Shown piece after piece: positions 26,058 through 34,959 of a stretch of DNA of 64,000 bases. This stretch comes from Dysgonomonas hofstadii (lineage in GTDB: Bacteria; Bacteroidota; Bacteroidia; Bacteroidales; Dysgonomonadaceae). Location of the stretch: assembly GCF_014196915.1 (NCBI RefSeq), contig NZ_JACIEP010000005.1, forward strand, positions 124,001-188,000. Reading direction: 5' to 3'. A program made the position numbers and the translations under genes. How positions within the stretch are numbered: position 1 is the first letter of the stretch; each line of letters starts with the position of its first letter. The notes beneath the pieces are model-generated. The model ran no database searches, had not been told where the DNA came from, and saw only the letters and a program-made list of their open reading frames with translations.

Positions 26058-27452
26058 ATGAAAAATAAAATTGTTTTATTGGGATTTATCGCCCTGATAG
26101 GCTTCTCCTCCTGCCAGGTAACAAACAAATATAAAACACCTGAACTCAACACCGATAATTTGTATGGGGAGATAACCTCCGATGATACCACCTCTATAGC
26201 GAATATTCCATGGAAAGAATATTTTACTGACCCTTATCTTGTAGCTTTAATAGATGAAGGTATAGATAAGAATCTCGATCTACAGATAGCCTATACACGT
26301 ATTCAGCAGGCCGAAGCTAATCTAAGTATGGCCAAAGCCGCTTATTTTCCCGATGTATCATTAGTCGGACAGGTAAATCATTCACGAAGCAGTGACGGAG
26401 GCAGAGGTAAAGATGTGCTGGGGTATCATTCCACAAATTACTCCCTCGGGGTTTCTGCCAGTTGGGAATTGGATATTTGGGGAAAGCTGAACAGACAGTC
26501 TAAGGCAAAATATGCTCAGTTTCTGAACAGCCATGCATATAAGAATTTAATACAGACATCTTTAGTTGCGAATATTGCCACATCATATTACTCGCTACTG
26601 GCGTTGGACGAAAAGCTGGCAGTAACTATAGAAACAGTGAAACTGTTAGAGGAAAATGTGGAAACAATGCAGGCATTAAAGGAATCGGGATTACAGAATG
26701 GCGCAGCAGTTGAGCAAAGTAAGTCATTGCTGTATAGCACACGTGCAAGTATTCCCGACCTGGAAAGCCAGATCAGGCAAATGGAAAACTCAATTTGTAC
26801 TATGTTGGGCAGGAAACCGGGAACAATAGCCCGTTCTACTATTTTTGAACAGCAATATACTGAAAAGCTTGAATACGGTGTGCCTGTACAAATGTTAGCC
26901 AAGCGTCCGGATGTACAACAGGCTGAACTGTCTTTCCGTTCGGCATTTGAACTGACAAACGCCGCTCAGGCAAGTTTCTATCCATCTATAACACTTAGTT
27001 CGGGATCGATAGGATATGGAACAACGAATACATTGTCTAATTTCTTTAAGCCGGAGAATATTTTTGCCAGTATTATCGGAGGATTGACTCAACCGATCTT
27101 TGCGAAGAAGCAATTGACCGGAAACCTGAAGATAGCAAAAGCCCAGCAACAGGAGGCTTTATTGACTTTCGAACAGACAGTTTTAGCTGCAGGGCAGGAA
27201 ATAGCTGATATTTTGTTCTCTTTCGAATCTTCTCTGAAAAAGAATGAAACACGGGATAAACAAATAGAGTCGTGCAAAAACTCTGTTTACTTTACTCAGG
27301 AATTGCTAAAGGCTGGTGATGCAAATTATACCGAGGTGCTTACAGCTGAACAAAATCTGCTGTCGGCATTACTCACTCAGGTGAATGATAAACTGGAACA
27401 GTTGCAATGTACTGTGGATCTATATAAAGCCTTAGGCGGAGGTACGGAATAG
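26058..27452 (+). CDS. RND outer-membrane channel (OprM/NodT family) lipoprotein
   Basis: 464 residues; lipobox IGFSSC (C19). Two repeated OEP domains of long helices: LQIAYTRIQQAEANLSMAKA and VSASWELDIWGKLNRQSKA in the first, LAKRPDVQQAELSFRSAFEL and LLKAGDANYTEVLTAEQNLL in the second. It forms the trimeric tunnel through the outer membrane for the adjacent adaptor and pump. Last gene of the operon, followed by a hairpin terminator at 27477-27510. Confidence 0.94.
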   Translation: MKNKIVLLGFIALIGFSSCQVTNKYKTPELNTDNLYGEITSDDTTSIANIPWKEYFTDPYLVALIDEGIDKNLDLQIAYTRIQQAEANLSMAKAAYFPDVSLVGQVNHSRSSDGGRGKDVLGYHSTNYSLGVSASWELDIWGKLNRQSKAKYAQFLNSHAYKNLIQTSLVANIATSYYSLLALDEKLAVTIETVKLLEENVETMQALKESGLQNGAAVEQSKSLLYSTRASIPDLESQIRQMENSICTMLGRKPGTIARSTIFEQQYTEKLEYGVPVQMLAKRPDVQQAELSFRSAFELTNAAQASFYPSITLSSGSIGYGTTNTLSNFFKPENIFASIIGGLTQPIFAKKQLTGNLKIAKAQQQEALLTFEQTVLAAGQEIADILFSFESSLKKNETRDKQIESCKNSVYFTQELLKAGDANYTEVLTAEQNLLSALLTQVNDKLEQLQCTVDLYKALGGGTE

Positions 27453-27476
27453 TATATCCGTTTATGGAAAGGTATT

Positions 27477-27510
27477 GGGGGATATTTATGATATCCTCCT
27501 TTATTTTTTA
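27477..27510 (+). terminator. Terminator of the RND efflux operon
   Basis: GGGGGATAT ... ATATCCTCC hairpin with a 5-base loop followed by TTTATTTTTT. It separates the efflux operon from the retron promoter. Confidence 0.75.
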
Positions 27511-27529
27511 TACTATTGTATGATAGCAC

Positions 27530-27561
27530 TTGTACTGATAAAAGAAAAACAGTTATATTTG
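27530..27561 (+). promoter_or_regulatory. Retron promoter
   Basis: TTG (27530-27532), 21 bp, TATATTTG (27554-27561). The predicted transcript start (about 27566-27570) coincides with the first retron repeat a1, as expected if the RNA begins at the msr. Confidence 0.7.
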
Positions 27562-27565
27562 CATT

Positions 27566-27723
27566 CAGGAGGATGAGCTAAAGATTTAGCAAGAAAGAGG
27601 TGTAGTCGCCTCGATAGTTCATGCCTTTTCTGAGATTTAGGATTGTTCTGTATTACTGCCTAAATCTTTCAGATTTACAGGCGGTACTACAGAACAATCC
27701 TAAAAGTAAACACTTGTCCTCCT
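27566..27723 (+). ncRNA. Retron msr-msd RNA
   Basis: Seen in sequence: repeat a1 AGGAGGA (27567-27573) complementary to a2 TCCTCCT (27717-27723); an AGC at 27576-27578 whose G could be the 2'-5' branch point; msr hairpins GCTAAAGATTTAGC (27577-27590) and GAGGTG-TAGT-CGCCTC (27597-27612); and a long msd hairpin, arms 27636-27667 and 27671-27704, about 28 of 32 positions paired around a TTC loop. The a2 repeat ends 15 bases before the RT start. This order (a1, branch G, msr stems, long msd stem, a2, RT) is the known retron layout. Exact RNA and msDNA ends are inferred. Confidence 0.85.
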
Positions 27724-27738
27724 TTTAATTTTCAGACG

Positions 27739-28911
27739 ATGAATATAGCCTTAGTCATACTTATCATATTCCTAGTATTATGGATATTCTACAAATTACT
27801 CAATTATAGCGGGGGTGACGAATACAGTCGCGACACCCGAAACTATAATCGAAATCCGGATAATTATGATAAAGGCGAAGAGGTTAAAACCACCCCCAAA
27901 AAGAGTATATTCTCTGTCTTTTCCCGGGAGAAGAAAGTAAAACAGGCGAAAAGGCAAAGCTTTTTTGAACGTATATTTTCAGCACCTTTACCTTTCGATG
28001 ATGCAGCTATAACATGGTGTGCCAATTTTCTGGCAGTTGAAAAAAATGAATTGATCGATATACTGAAAAATACTTCAATTCAGTATTCTCATTTCAAACT
28101 GGGGAAACGGAGTGGAGGTTGTCGCACAATATCGGCACCAAACAATGTATTGCTGAATATTCAAAAAACGATTTACAAACGCATTTTACTCTCTGTAAGT
28201 ATTCATTCCGCCGCTACCGGATTTCGGCAGAACGTATCAGTGATTCACAATGCTAAAGTACATCTGGGGAAAACACAGATAATAAAGGTTGATTTAGCTG
28301 ATTTTTTCGGATCGATAAAGAAGCCCAGAATAATAACTGCTTTTGAGAAGATTGGTTATCCGTCTAATATATCAAAAGTACTGGCCGAATTATGCTCTCT
28401 TGACGGAAAACTACCTCAGGGGGCAGCTACAAGTCCTACTCTCAGCAATATTATTGCCTACGATATGGATGTAAAACTCATTGCTTTGGCACGGAAGCAC
28501 AATCTGACATACAGCCGTTATGCGGATGACCTGACTTTTTCGGGAGAAGATATTGCTTTTGAACTTTTTCTTTCGGAGATAGATGGTATTGTAAGAGAAG
28601 AAAAATTTGTGATACAACGAAAAAAGACCCGTTTCTTAACAGAAAATAAAAAAAAGATCATTACTGGTGTTTCTGTCAGTTCCGGAGAAAAACTGACTAT
28701 TCCAAAATCAAAAAAACGGGAGATTCGAAAAAATGTGCATTACATTCTAACCAAAGGACTAGCCGGACATCAGAAATTTATAGGCTCGACAGATCCCTCT
28801 TATCTGAAACGCATTGTCGGTTACCTCAACTTCTGGCTGATGGTAGAACCCGACAGTGAGTATGTGAAAAAATCACTTATCGCATTGAGTAAATTACAAG
28901 GCAAATCCTGA
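27739..28911 (+). CDS. Retron reverse transcriptase with N-terminal membrane anchor
   Basis: 390 residues. Residues about 3-20 are a single hydrophobic helix (NIALVILIIFLVLWIFYKLL), followed by a charged linker to about residue 80 (first acidic/Asn-Tyr rich, then Lys/Arg rich), then the RT. Catalytic motifs: KVDLADFFGS with D185, PQGAATSPTLSN at 226-237, YADD at 261-264. Retron-specific NAxxH is present as NAKVH (171-175), and the VTG-type motif is ITG (308-310). The RT copies the msd part of the RNA just upstream into msDNA. Most retron RTs are about 300-350 residues without a membrane helix, so the first 80 residues are an extension. No separate effector gene is evident downstream. Confidence 0.93.
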   Translation: MNIALVILIIFLVLWIFYKLLNYSGGDEYSRDTRNYNRNPDNYDKGEEVKTTPKKSIFSVFSREKKVKQAKRQSFFERIFSAPLPFDDAAITWCANFLAVEKNELIDILKNTSIQYSHFKLGKRSGGCRTISAPNNVLLNIQKTIYKRILLSVSIHSAATGFRQNVSVIHNAKVHLGKTQIIKVDLADFFGSIKKPRIITAFEKIGYPSNISKVLAELCSLDGKLPQGAATSPTLSNIIAYDMDVKLIALARKHNLTYSRYADDLTFSGEDIAFELFLSEIDGIVREEKFVIQRKKTRFLTENKKKIITGVSVSSGEKLTIPKSKKREIRKNVHYILTKGLAGHQKFIGSTDPSYLKRIVGYLNFWLMVEPDSEYVKKSLIALSKLQGKS

Positions 28912-28955
28912 TCCATATGAGTAAACCAACATAAAATATGTAATAAACAATTGCC

Positions 28956-29063
28956 TTAATCTTCTTCACTTAAATAGTGATTCAGGACACAATACACAAG
29001 GAAAGACAGGTAAGCTACAACAATTGTACCTGGTAAAATCAAATTCATTATATGTATATTCAT
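28956..29063 (-). CDS. Possible 35-residue membrane peptide
   Basis: Short frame, ATG at 29063 (alternative ATG at 29048), product starts MNIHIMNLILPGTIVVAYLS and ends NHYLSEED. One transmembrane helix and an acidic tail, like many small membrane peptides or type I toxins. It is opposite to the retron RT, 44 bases between the stops. A weak -7-like TACATTTA lies about 28 bases upstream. I recognise no family; coding status uncertain. The rest of 28912-29352 shows no other gene. Confidence 0.35.
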   Translation of the reverse strand: MNIHIMNLILPGTIVVAYLSFLVYCVLNHYLSEED

Positions 29064-29304
29064 GACATATATTTTTAGAATTATTCCTAAATGTATTTGT
29101 AAAATATTTTATTTCAGTTAAGACAATATTAATCTTTTGATAAGATTAAAACATTATTGGAAGGATTGATATAATAGAAGTAAGAATAACTTGTTTGTTA
29201 ATTTAATAGTTGTAGATTATCTATGATTGTCAGATTAGATCGGGATTATTTCACATAATCATAACTACAGATGATTCTAAACCGCCTATAAAGCCATATT
29301 ATCC

Positions 29305-29349
29305 CCAAAAAGAAAAGCACCTACTTGTTAATGTAAGTGCTTTATTTTC
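29305..29349 (-). terminator. Terminator after tRNA-Arg
   Basis: AAAGCAC ... GTGCTTT hairpin (29314-29320 with 29337-29343), read on the minus strand into TTTTCTTTTT. Confidence 0.65.
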
Positions 29350-29352
29350 TTG

Positions 29353-29426
29353 TGACTCCGACAGGATTCAAACCTGTAACCTTCTGATCCGTAGTCAGAT
29401 GCTCTATTCAGTTGAGCTACGGAGCC
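29353..29426 (-). tRNA. tRNA-Arg (anticodon ACG)
   Basis: 74 nt cloverleaf on the minus strand. Acceptor GGCTCCG pairs with CGGAGTC (one G-U) and discriminator A; D arm AGCTCAACTGAATAGAGC; anticodon stem TCTGA/TCAGA with loop CTACGGA giving ACG; T arm ACAGG-TTTGAAT-CCTGT. CCA is not encoded. The A34 would be edited to inosine to read CGN codons. Confidence 0.95.
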
Positions 29427-29678
29427 GTTTTCTTGAATGCGAGGACAAAGGTAAAATAGTTTTATATATAATCCAAATTTATCTATCTTATTTTTTGCTA
29501 TAAAATCATTATTAATGCCTGTTTTGGCTATCTGTCTGTGTGTTTGATATTTATATATTTTTGTGGTTACAAAGCAATGCTTATTTATTGTTTTTCGATA
29601 AATAATTTGTTTTTATCGGAAAATATTTATTCTTTTGTATTGTTGTTTGATTTGCCATTAATTTAAACTTTATATATT

Positions 29679-30338
29679 ATGAACACGCGAATTAAATTTT
29701 ATTGTATTCTTATTGCTATCTGTTATGTCGGTTTCTTTGTAAACATGTTCTGTAACGATTTTGATGATATGAAGGAGAGCTTCATCGATGGAGCCAATTC
29801 AGCCAGAGAAAAGAGTAGTACCACCCCTCTTTCCGTATGGCTCGAACCTGTTGCAAAAGAAAATACAGCAATTACTTTATACAACAAAACAGGCAATGAA
29901 ACTATAAATACACAATTTGAAGAAGCCCGTATTAAAGTAAATGTTCCGACAAAGGATGTTCCCGTATACCTTTTCATTGCTGAAATATTTTTTATGGCTA
30001 TAGCTATTTTTCTTTTCATTGCTATTGTTGCTTTTCCTATTATGTTTTTTAATGTGGTGTATAATATCACAAAGAACAAAATAATTACAGATAATGTTAT
30101 TTTCAAAATCCGTATTATGGGTTGGACTATGATAGCACTTTCCCTGTTTGATGCATTAATGAGGTATATCAATATTGCAACAGCAAAACAAGTTCTCAAT
30201 ATTGAAAACTATAAAATAGCAGGACCCGATCTCGAAAACAATATCATTTACCTTTCTCTTGGATTGGTCACACTATTATTAACCGAAATACTCAAAGTTT
30301 CGCTAAACTTAAAAGAAGAACAGTATCTCACCATTTAA
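29679..30338 (+). CDS. DUF2975-like integral membrane protein
   Basis: 219 residues with four hydrophobic segments (about 7-24, 93-120, 146-163 and 187-207) and a soluble loop at 25-88. The pairing with a small XRE protein 14 bases downstream is the hallmark of DUF2975/YozG pairs, which occur widely in Bacteroidota and Firmicutes; the role is unknown, possibly a membrane sensor that controls the regulator. Assignment rests on topology and neighbour more than on motifs. The 29427-29678 region upstream is AT-rich with nothing else recognised. Confidence 0.68.
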   Translation: MNTRIKFYCILIAICYVGFFVNMFCNDFDDMKESFIDGANSAREKSSTTPLSVWLEPVAKENTAITLYNKTGNETINTQFEEARIKVNVPTKDVPVYLFIAEIFFMAIAIFLFIAIVAFPIMFFNVVYNITKNKIITDNVIFKIRIMGWTMIALSLFDALMRYINIATAKQVLNIENYKIAGPDLENNIIYLSLGLVTLLLTEILKVSLNLKEEQYLTI

Positions 30339-30352
30339 TATATAGATAAAGT

Positions 30353-30562
30353 ATGGCAATTATCGTGAATCTGGATGTAATGATGGCTAAGCGGAAGATC
30401 TCGCTGAACGAACTTTCCGAAAAAGTGGATATAACCCCGGCCAATTTGTCTATATTAAAAACGGGTAAAGCTAAAGCAATACGTTTCGGTACGCTGGATG
30501 CGATCTGCAAAGTGCTGGAATGTCAGCCCGGAGATATACTCGAATTCAGAGAAGATGGATGA
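30353..30562 (+). CDS. YozG-like XRE-family small regulator
   Basis: 69 residues, essentially one helix-turn-helix: MAKRKISLNELSEKVDITPA NLSILKTGKAKAIRFGT, then LDAICKVLECQPGDILEF, characteristic of the YozG/Cro-CI small regulators. It follows the DUF2975-like gene by 14 bases and ends 9 bases before the convergent dapA stop. Probably autoregulates the pair. Confidence 0.88.
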   Translation: MAIIVNLDVMMAKRKISLNELSEKVDITPANLSILKTGKAKAIRFGTLDAICKVLECQPGDILEFREDG

Positions 30563-30571
30563 TTAGGAATA

Positions 30572-31465
30572 TCAGCACTTAATGTTCAGGTCGATAAGTA
30601 CATTTCGTATCTGTTCGTAGGTAGTGATGCGTGTAGGAACAAGCGGCAGACGCAGCTTGTTTTCTATGTATCCCATCATATTGAGCATACATTTTACTCC
30701 GGCAGGATTACCGTCTACAAATAAGAGGTTGAACAGTTCATTGAAACTGTGATGTATAGTCAGCGCACTGGCATAATCACCCTCTAAGGCAAGGCGTGTC
30801 ATGCGGCTGAACTCTTTAGGAAAGGCATTACCAATAACAGATATAACACCGATAGCGCCTAATGTAATAAGCGGGAATGTCACACCATCGTCCCCCGAAA
30901 TAACATCAAAGTTTTCAGGTTTACGTTTGATGATCTCGTCCATCTGTGTCATATTACCGGAGGCTTCTTTTACAGCAACTATATTCGGAAAATCGCAGGC
31001 GATACGCAACGTGGTTTCTGCTGTCATATTTACTCCTGTGCGTCCGGGAACATTATATGCAACCACAGGTAGAGACGATGCTTCGGCAATAGCTTTATAA
31101 TGCTGGTATATACCTTCCTGCGAAGGCTTATTATAATAAGGTACGACAGAAAGGATGCCGTCGATACCTGAATAATCATTTTTCTTTAGTTTATCAACAA
31201 TCGAGCGGGTATTATTTCCCCCTTCTCCAAGGATAATAGGAATTTGTCCGTTTACCCTGCTGACGATCAGTTCCACGATCTGCTTTTTCTCATCTTCGGT
31301 CAGGGTAGGGGTTTCGGCAGTGGTTCCCAGTACAACCAGGTAATCGGTGCCGTTCTGTAATTGGTAATCAACGAGCTTGAGCAGCGCATCGTAATCGACA
31401 CTCTCATCCTCTTTAAACGGAGTTATCAGTGCAACTCCCATCCCTCTCAGATTAATTCTAGGCAT
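30572..31465 (-). CDS. dapA: 4-hydroxy-tetrahydrodipicolinate synthase
   Basis: 297 residues, normal DapA length. It condenses pyruvate with aspartate semialdehyde, the first committed step to diaminopimelate and lysine. Catalytic residues: Schiff-base lysine K166 in VAVKEASGN, Y137 in VVAYNVPGRTGVNM, and the T48-T49 pair in LGTTAETPTL. Monocistronic here; no other dap genes nearby and no riboswitch-like leader recognised. N-acetylneuraminate lyase shares the fold, but the motifs fit DapA better. Confidence 0.94.
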   Translation of the reverse strand: MPRINLRGMGVALITPFKEDESVDYDALLKLVDYQLQNGTDYLVVLGTTAETPTLTEDEKKQIVELIVSRVNGQIPIILGEGGNNTRSIVDKLKKNDYSGIDGILSVVPYYNKPSQEGIYQHYKAIAEASSLPVVAYNVPGRTGVNMTAETTLRIACDFPNIVAVKEASGNMTQMDEIIKRKPENFDVISGDDGVTFPLITLGAIGVISVIGNAFPKEFSRMTRLALEGDYASALTIHHSFNELFNLLFVDGNPAGVKCMLNMMGYIENKLRLPLVPTRITTYEQIRNVLIDLNIKC

Positions 31466-31607
31466 ACAATCGTTTAAAACTTACTATTTTCCCGTTTAGG
31501 GGACTATTATATTTCAGATTGCACAAAATTAAGAATTAATTCGGGAAGATTTTCACAATGGAGAAAATTTATATTTACACCGTACAACTTTCTTCCTTAT
31601 CTGAAGA

Positions 31608-31660
31608 GAAGAGCTTTGGCCGGAGAATTATCTGCCTTCCGGCTAAAGCTCTTCTTTTTT
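31608..31660. terminator. Hairpin between the DUF5722 gene and dapA
   Basis: 16-base arms (31608-31623 with 31639-31654) with one mismatch, GAAGAGCTTTGGCCGG. The T-run (TTTTTT) is on the plus side although the adjoining gene ends on the minus strand; probably a terminator used by the minus-strand lipoprotein gene or in both directions. Confidence 0.6.
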
Positions 31661-31677
31661 ATTATCTTATCACTATT

Positions 31678-33357
31678 TCAGAAATTTTCAATAACATTCC
31701 AGTCAGAAATCCCTATCACAGGAAGGAATTGCTGAAAATAACTGTCCTCTTCTTCCGTGCCTGCTTTTTGGAACACAAACCATGAAGGCTTGGTTTCTGC
31801 ATTATCGGTTTGTGGAAATTTACGTAATCCCAGACGGGCACCTCCTTCATCTGGGTGGTCGAACCAATTATGCCATTGTATACCGTCGATACCAGGAAGG
31901 CCATTGATCTTTTTCCAGGCGTAAGCTACTCCGGCAGCTTGCGTCAATAGATCCTGATCAGAATAAGTAGGTGAATTAACCCCGGCTTCGGACAACCATA
32001 CAGAACGCTTGATCGTTCCCTTGTATTTGTTTTCCTTGGCGAGTGCCCATTTGCTCAGTACTTCCAGATTTTTGAAGGTAACAAATTTAGTATCCATGGA
32101 GTACGTCGCGTTCGGGTCGTCCCATGTGCGCGGATTATATACATCTTCAGGATAACTGTGGCAGGCCATAGCCCACTGAAAATCTCCCTCGGCACGACTA
32201 TAGTCGTTGATCAGGTCGACTATCTCTCTGGTAGTGTGCCATCCCGGGTTAGAAGCTGCTGTCCATGAATGTGAGAAGGACGCAAATACTTCTGCATTAT
32301 TGTCGTACTGCCGTACAATATTGTAACACAGTCTCATAGACTTCATGTAAGCATCGGTTACCAGTGTGACAGGTCTCACTCCCATATTGGTCCAGTCTAT
32401 CGATCCGTCTATCTCGTTGTGCATGATCCAGTGAGAAATACGTCCGTACCGGTTGTCGGGCGTACAATACCTTTTGGCCAGAAAATCGAGTGCTGCCGCG
32501 TAACAATTGACAGCCTCGGGATTACTCATGTCGGGCATAGTAAAGGCGCCTTTTTCGTAATCGGGATGCTGCAACAATGCGCCTACGGCGGGATCTGCCG
32601 CCTGAGCGGCAGGCTCTATCAGCAAAATGGCTGCGATGGAAAGGTTACGGTCTTTGGTGGTTTCCTTCAGCATGGTATCATAAGTTCCTTCTACGAAGGC
32701 CATGTCGATGTAATAGGTTTTCCCGCCATAAGTATATTCGCTATATCCGTCTTTGGGTGTAAGATGTAGGAAACGGGTAATGGTGAGATTCAGCGTTCCG
32801 CTACTGGTGCCCAGCAAGGTGAGGTCGGAGATGAACTGGTTGACGAAAATTCCGCCAATCCCTTTTTTTGTAGTTAACGGAACCGGTTGTAACTGATGGA
32901 GAACCGGTATGTCGTCTGCATAACGGGCATGCGAAACAAGTTTACCGGTCGTGCCTTCGGTCTTAAAAACAGCCCATTTCGATAACAGGCGGTCATACGT
33001 AATGCCGCCTCTTTCTACCATGCGGTCGAGTTTAACCGTGAAGGGCGTGCCTTCGAGCTTTGTTTTGTACGGTGCCTCTTTTATCTGCGTAACATCTTCA
33101 TAGGGAGGTATCTCTACTAAGTAGAAGTCGCCTTCTCCTGTCGATTTGCCTTTTATTTCCACAGTCTGATCCGTCACCGAAACCCGTTCGATGGCAGAAG
33201 GAAATGATTGTTGCAGATAGGATTTTAAAGATATTTCATCTTGAATATCTTCTTCACTGTATGGTGGCTGATATGGTTCGTTATCTTCGTCGTCACTACA
33301 TGAAAAGAATAATGTCAGGCTGCAAAAAAATAAAAAATAAATAGATAATGATTTCAT
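31678..33357 (-). CDS. DUF5722-family lipoprotein, glycoside-hydrolase-like
   Basis: 559 residues; lipobox LTLFFSC (C20) followed by a highly acidic SDDEDNEP stretch, which fits surface-export signals of Bacteroidota lipoproteins. The body matches DUF5722, a (beta/alpha)8-barrel family. HWIMHNEIDGSIDW resembles the acid/base NE pair of clan GH-A enzymes and SVWLSEAGVNSPTY could hold the nucleophile Glu; catalysis is inferred. No SusC/SusD pair is adjacent, so it is an isolated candidate carbohydrate-active enzyme. Single-gene unit with a hairpin after it. Confidence 0.8.
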   Translation of the reverse strand: MKSLSIYFLFFCSLTLFFSCSDDEDNEPYQPPYSEEDIQDEISLKSYLQQSFPSAIERVSVTDQTVEIKGKSTGEGDFYLVEIPPYEDVTQIKEAPYKTKLEGTPFTVKLDRMVERGGITYDRLLSKWAVFKTEGTTGKLVSHARYADDIPVLHQLQPVPLTTKKGIGGIFVNQFISDLTLLGTSSGTLNLTITRFLHLTPKDGYSEYTYGGKTYYIDMAFVEGTYDTMLKETTKDRNLSIAAILLIEPAAQAADPAVGALLQHPDYEKGAFTMPDMSNPEAVNCYAAALDFLAKRYCTPDNRYGRISHWIMHNEIDGSIDWTNMGVRPVTLVTDAYMKSMRLCYNIVRQYDNNAEVFASFSHSWTAASNPGWHTTREIVDLINDYSRAEGDFQWAMACHSYPEDVYNPRTWDDPNATYSMDTKFVTFKNLEVLSKWALAKENKYKGTIKRSVWLSEAGVNSPTYSDQDLLTQAAGVAYAWKKINGLPGIDGIQWHNWFDHPDEGGARLGLRKFPQTDNAETKPSWFVFQKAGTEEEDSYFQQFLPVIGISDWNVIENF

Positions 33358-33582
33358 ACGGGCATTTTTTAGTTATTAAAGATCTATAAAGAAAACGGAA
33401 TTTCTTTTTACAAAAGTATAGTATTGCAATTGTATTATCTTTCCGGATTGCAAATTATTTCAGAATATTTGATAATGTTTCTTAATAATTCCAGATTCTC
33501 ATATCTTGTTCATTTTGACAAGCAATTTCCGATTGCGTGTAGTTAAAGAAAATTGAAAGATTAAACCTGCTACCAATAAAAA

Positions 33583-33608
33583 AGAAGCCTTTGATGAGAA
33601 AGGCTTCT
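33583..33608 (-). terminator. Terminator after the small membrane protein
   Basis: AGAAGCCTTT/AAAGGCTTCT perfect hairpin; on the minus strand it runs into TTTTTATTGG. Confidence 0.8.
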
Positions 33609-33635
33609 GTGCATTTTATTAAATCGGTTTATCTG

Positions 33636-33896
33636 TTACCTGGAAGCAGCGGCACCGACAACCATTGCGGCGATGGCTCCCCAGAAAATGACAACAAGTA
33701 TAATACCTATTACCATCCATACTAATTGAGCTTTTGCCCAGTTGGCCTTACTTTCCGGCGTATTGCTACCGAAAGCCCATACGAACAGCATTATTAAATT
33801 TACAAGCGGAATGATCATTATAAGCATAGTTATAAGCCATTCTCCCATACTAACCACAGATTTATTGCCTTGGGCATACTGTTCTTGATTTTCCAT
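33636..33896 (-). CDS. Two-helix small membrane protein
   Basis: 86 residues, two transmembrane helices (about 17-43 and 57-82) joined by a polar loop SNTPESKANWAKAQ. Proteins with this MGEWLITMLIMIIPLVN... pattern are common in Bacteroidales but have no known function. Monocistronic, own terminator at 33583-33608. The 278-bp gap 33358-33635 has nothing else recognised. Confidence 0.72.
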   Translation of the reverse strand: MENQEQYAQGNKSVVSMGEWLITMLIMIIPLVNLIMLFVWAFGSNTPESKANWAKAQLVWMVIGIILVVIFWGAIAAMVVGAAASR

Positions 33897-33978
33897 AATA
33901 ATGATTTTTTATAATTAAAAATAGCACAGCGAGCGACTCGCTGATAGATTAATTAATTTATTTTTTTAGATACTAATC

Positions 33979-34896
33979 CTAATTCATACCAATAATACCT
34001 ATCTCATTAAGCCATTTCTCGAGCAATATCGTCCAACTGTTGGTGCTGCCAGGATTGTTTCGTGCAGCAATACTATGACCTCCCTGCGGATAGATATGCA
34101 ATGACGCTTTTATTATATTGTGTTGTTTGAGAGCCGAATAATAAAGAATGCTGTTCAACGACGACACTGTTCTATCATCAGAGGCATGAACCATGAAGGC
34201 AGGAGGCGTTTTGTCCGTTACTCTTTTATTGCAGGAAAAAGCATCTTTTAGTTCCTGTGATGCATCCTTTCCCAGTAAATTGTCCCGGCTGCCTTTATGC
34301 ACGTATTCGTTCATTGATATGACGGGGGATACCAATATTGTAAAATCTGGAATATATGGAACAGTATCCATACTATCGCCTGTTGCGGACCAATCTTCGG
34401 TAAAAGTGGACAGACAAGCGGCGAGGTGTCCTCCTGCCGAACTGCCCATCACCCCGACTTTGTTCGTGTCTATATTCCATTTTTTAGCATTGTAACGGAT
34501 AAACTTTATAGCCCTTTGGGCATCTTGTAGCGGAGCCTTATGTGATTCGATCACATCGGGCGACAGGGGAAGGCGATGATTTAGGACAAAGGCTGTCACC
34601 CCAAAGGTATTGAACCATTTTGCCAGCTGGAAGCCACTTACCTGATAAGCCAGTCTCGCATATCCTCCTCCCGGAATAATCAGGACTGCCGTATTCTTAT
34701 TTTCGGCAATAGAAGGTTCAAATACATAAATGCCGGGGGTTACTACCTGATAAACTCTCTCATTAGCAATACTGTCTTTCAATATAATTCCTTTGCTATT
34801 TGGTGTTTTTTTATCCCAAACCGGCAAAAATTCTTGTGCGAATGAGAATACACACACAAGGTTTATTAAGCATATAGTAGATACCTTCTTCGACAT
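33979..34896 (-). CDS. Exported alpha/beta-hydrolase, acetyl-xylan-esterase-like
   Basis: 305 residues; signal peptide ending in VCVFSFAQ. BD-FAE/HSL-type hydrolase: oxyanion loop VLIIPGGGYARLAYQVSG, nucleophile GSSAGGHLAACL, acid MVHASDDRTVSS and His in YPQGGHSIAAR. Enzymes of this sort de-acetylate xylan or other glycans, or cleave small esters; substrate not defined here. Stands between the small membrane protein and the GldFG fusion gene, with its own short gaps, so it may be transcribed separately. Confidence 0.85.
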   Translation of the reverse strand: MSKKVSTICLINLVCVFSFAQEFLPVWDKKTPNSKGIILKDSIANERVYQVVTPGIYVFEPSIAENKNTAVLIIPGGGYARLAYQVSGFQLAKWFNTFGVTAFVLNHRLPLSPDVIESHKAPLQDAQRAIKFIRYNAKKWNIDTNKVGVMGSSAGGHLAACLSTFTEDWSATGDSMDTVPYIPDFTILVSPVISMNEYVHKGSRDNLLGKDASQELKDAFSCNKRVTDKTPPAFMVHASDDRTVSSLNSILYYSALKQHNIIKASLHIYPQGGHSIAARNNPGSTNSWTILLEKWLNEIGIIGMN

Positions 34897-34959
34897 ATTC
34901 TAAATCTTTGCATACAAATATAAAAATAAAAATATCTTAGAATAATAATTCTATTACTT

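Noticed and set aside
27739-28911. Group II intron maturase, DGR or CRISPR-associated reverse transcriptase
   Set aside because: No intron maturase domain, template/variable repeat pair or cas genes; NAxxH and the upstream msr/msd structure point to a retron.
31558-31785. Plus-strand 75-codon frame upstream of dapA
   Set aside because: It runs through a strong hairpin and into the 3' end of the DUF5722 gene on the other strand; no family features.
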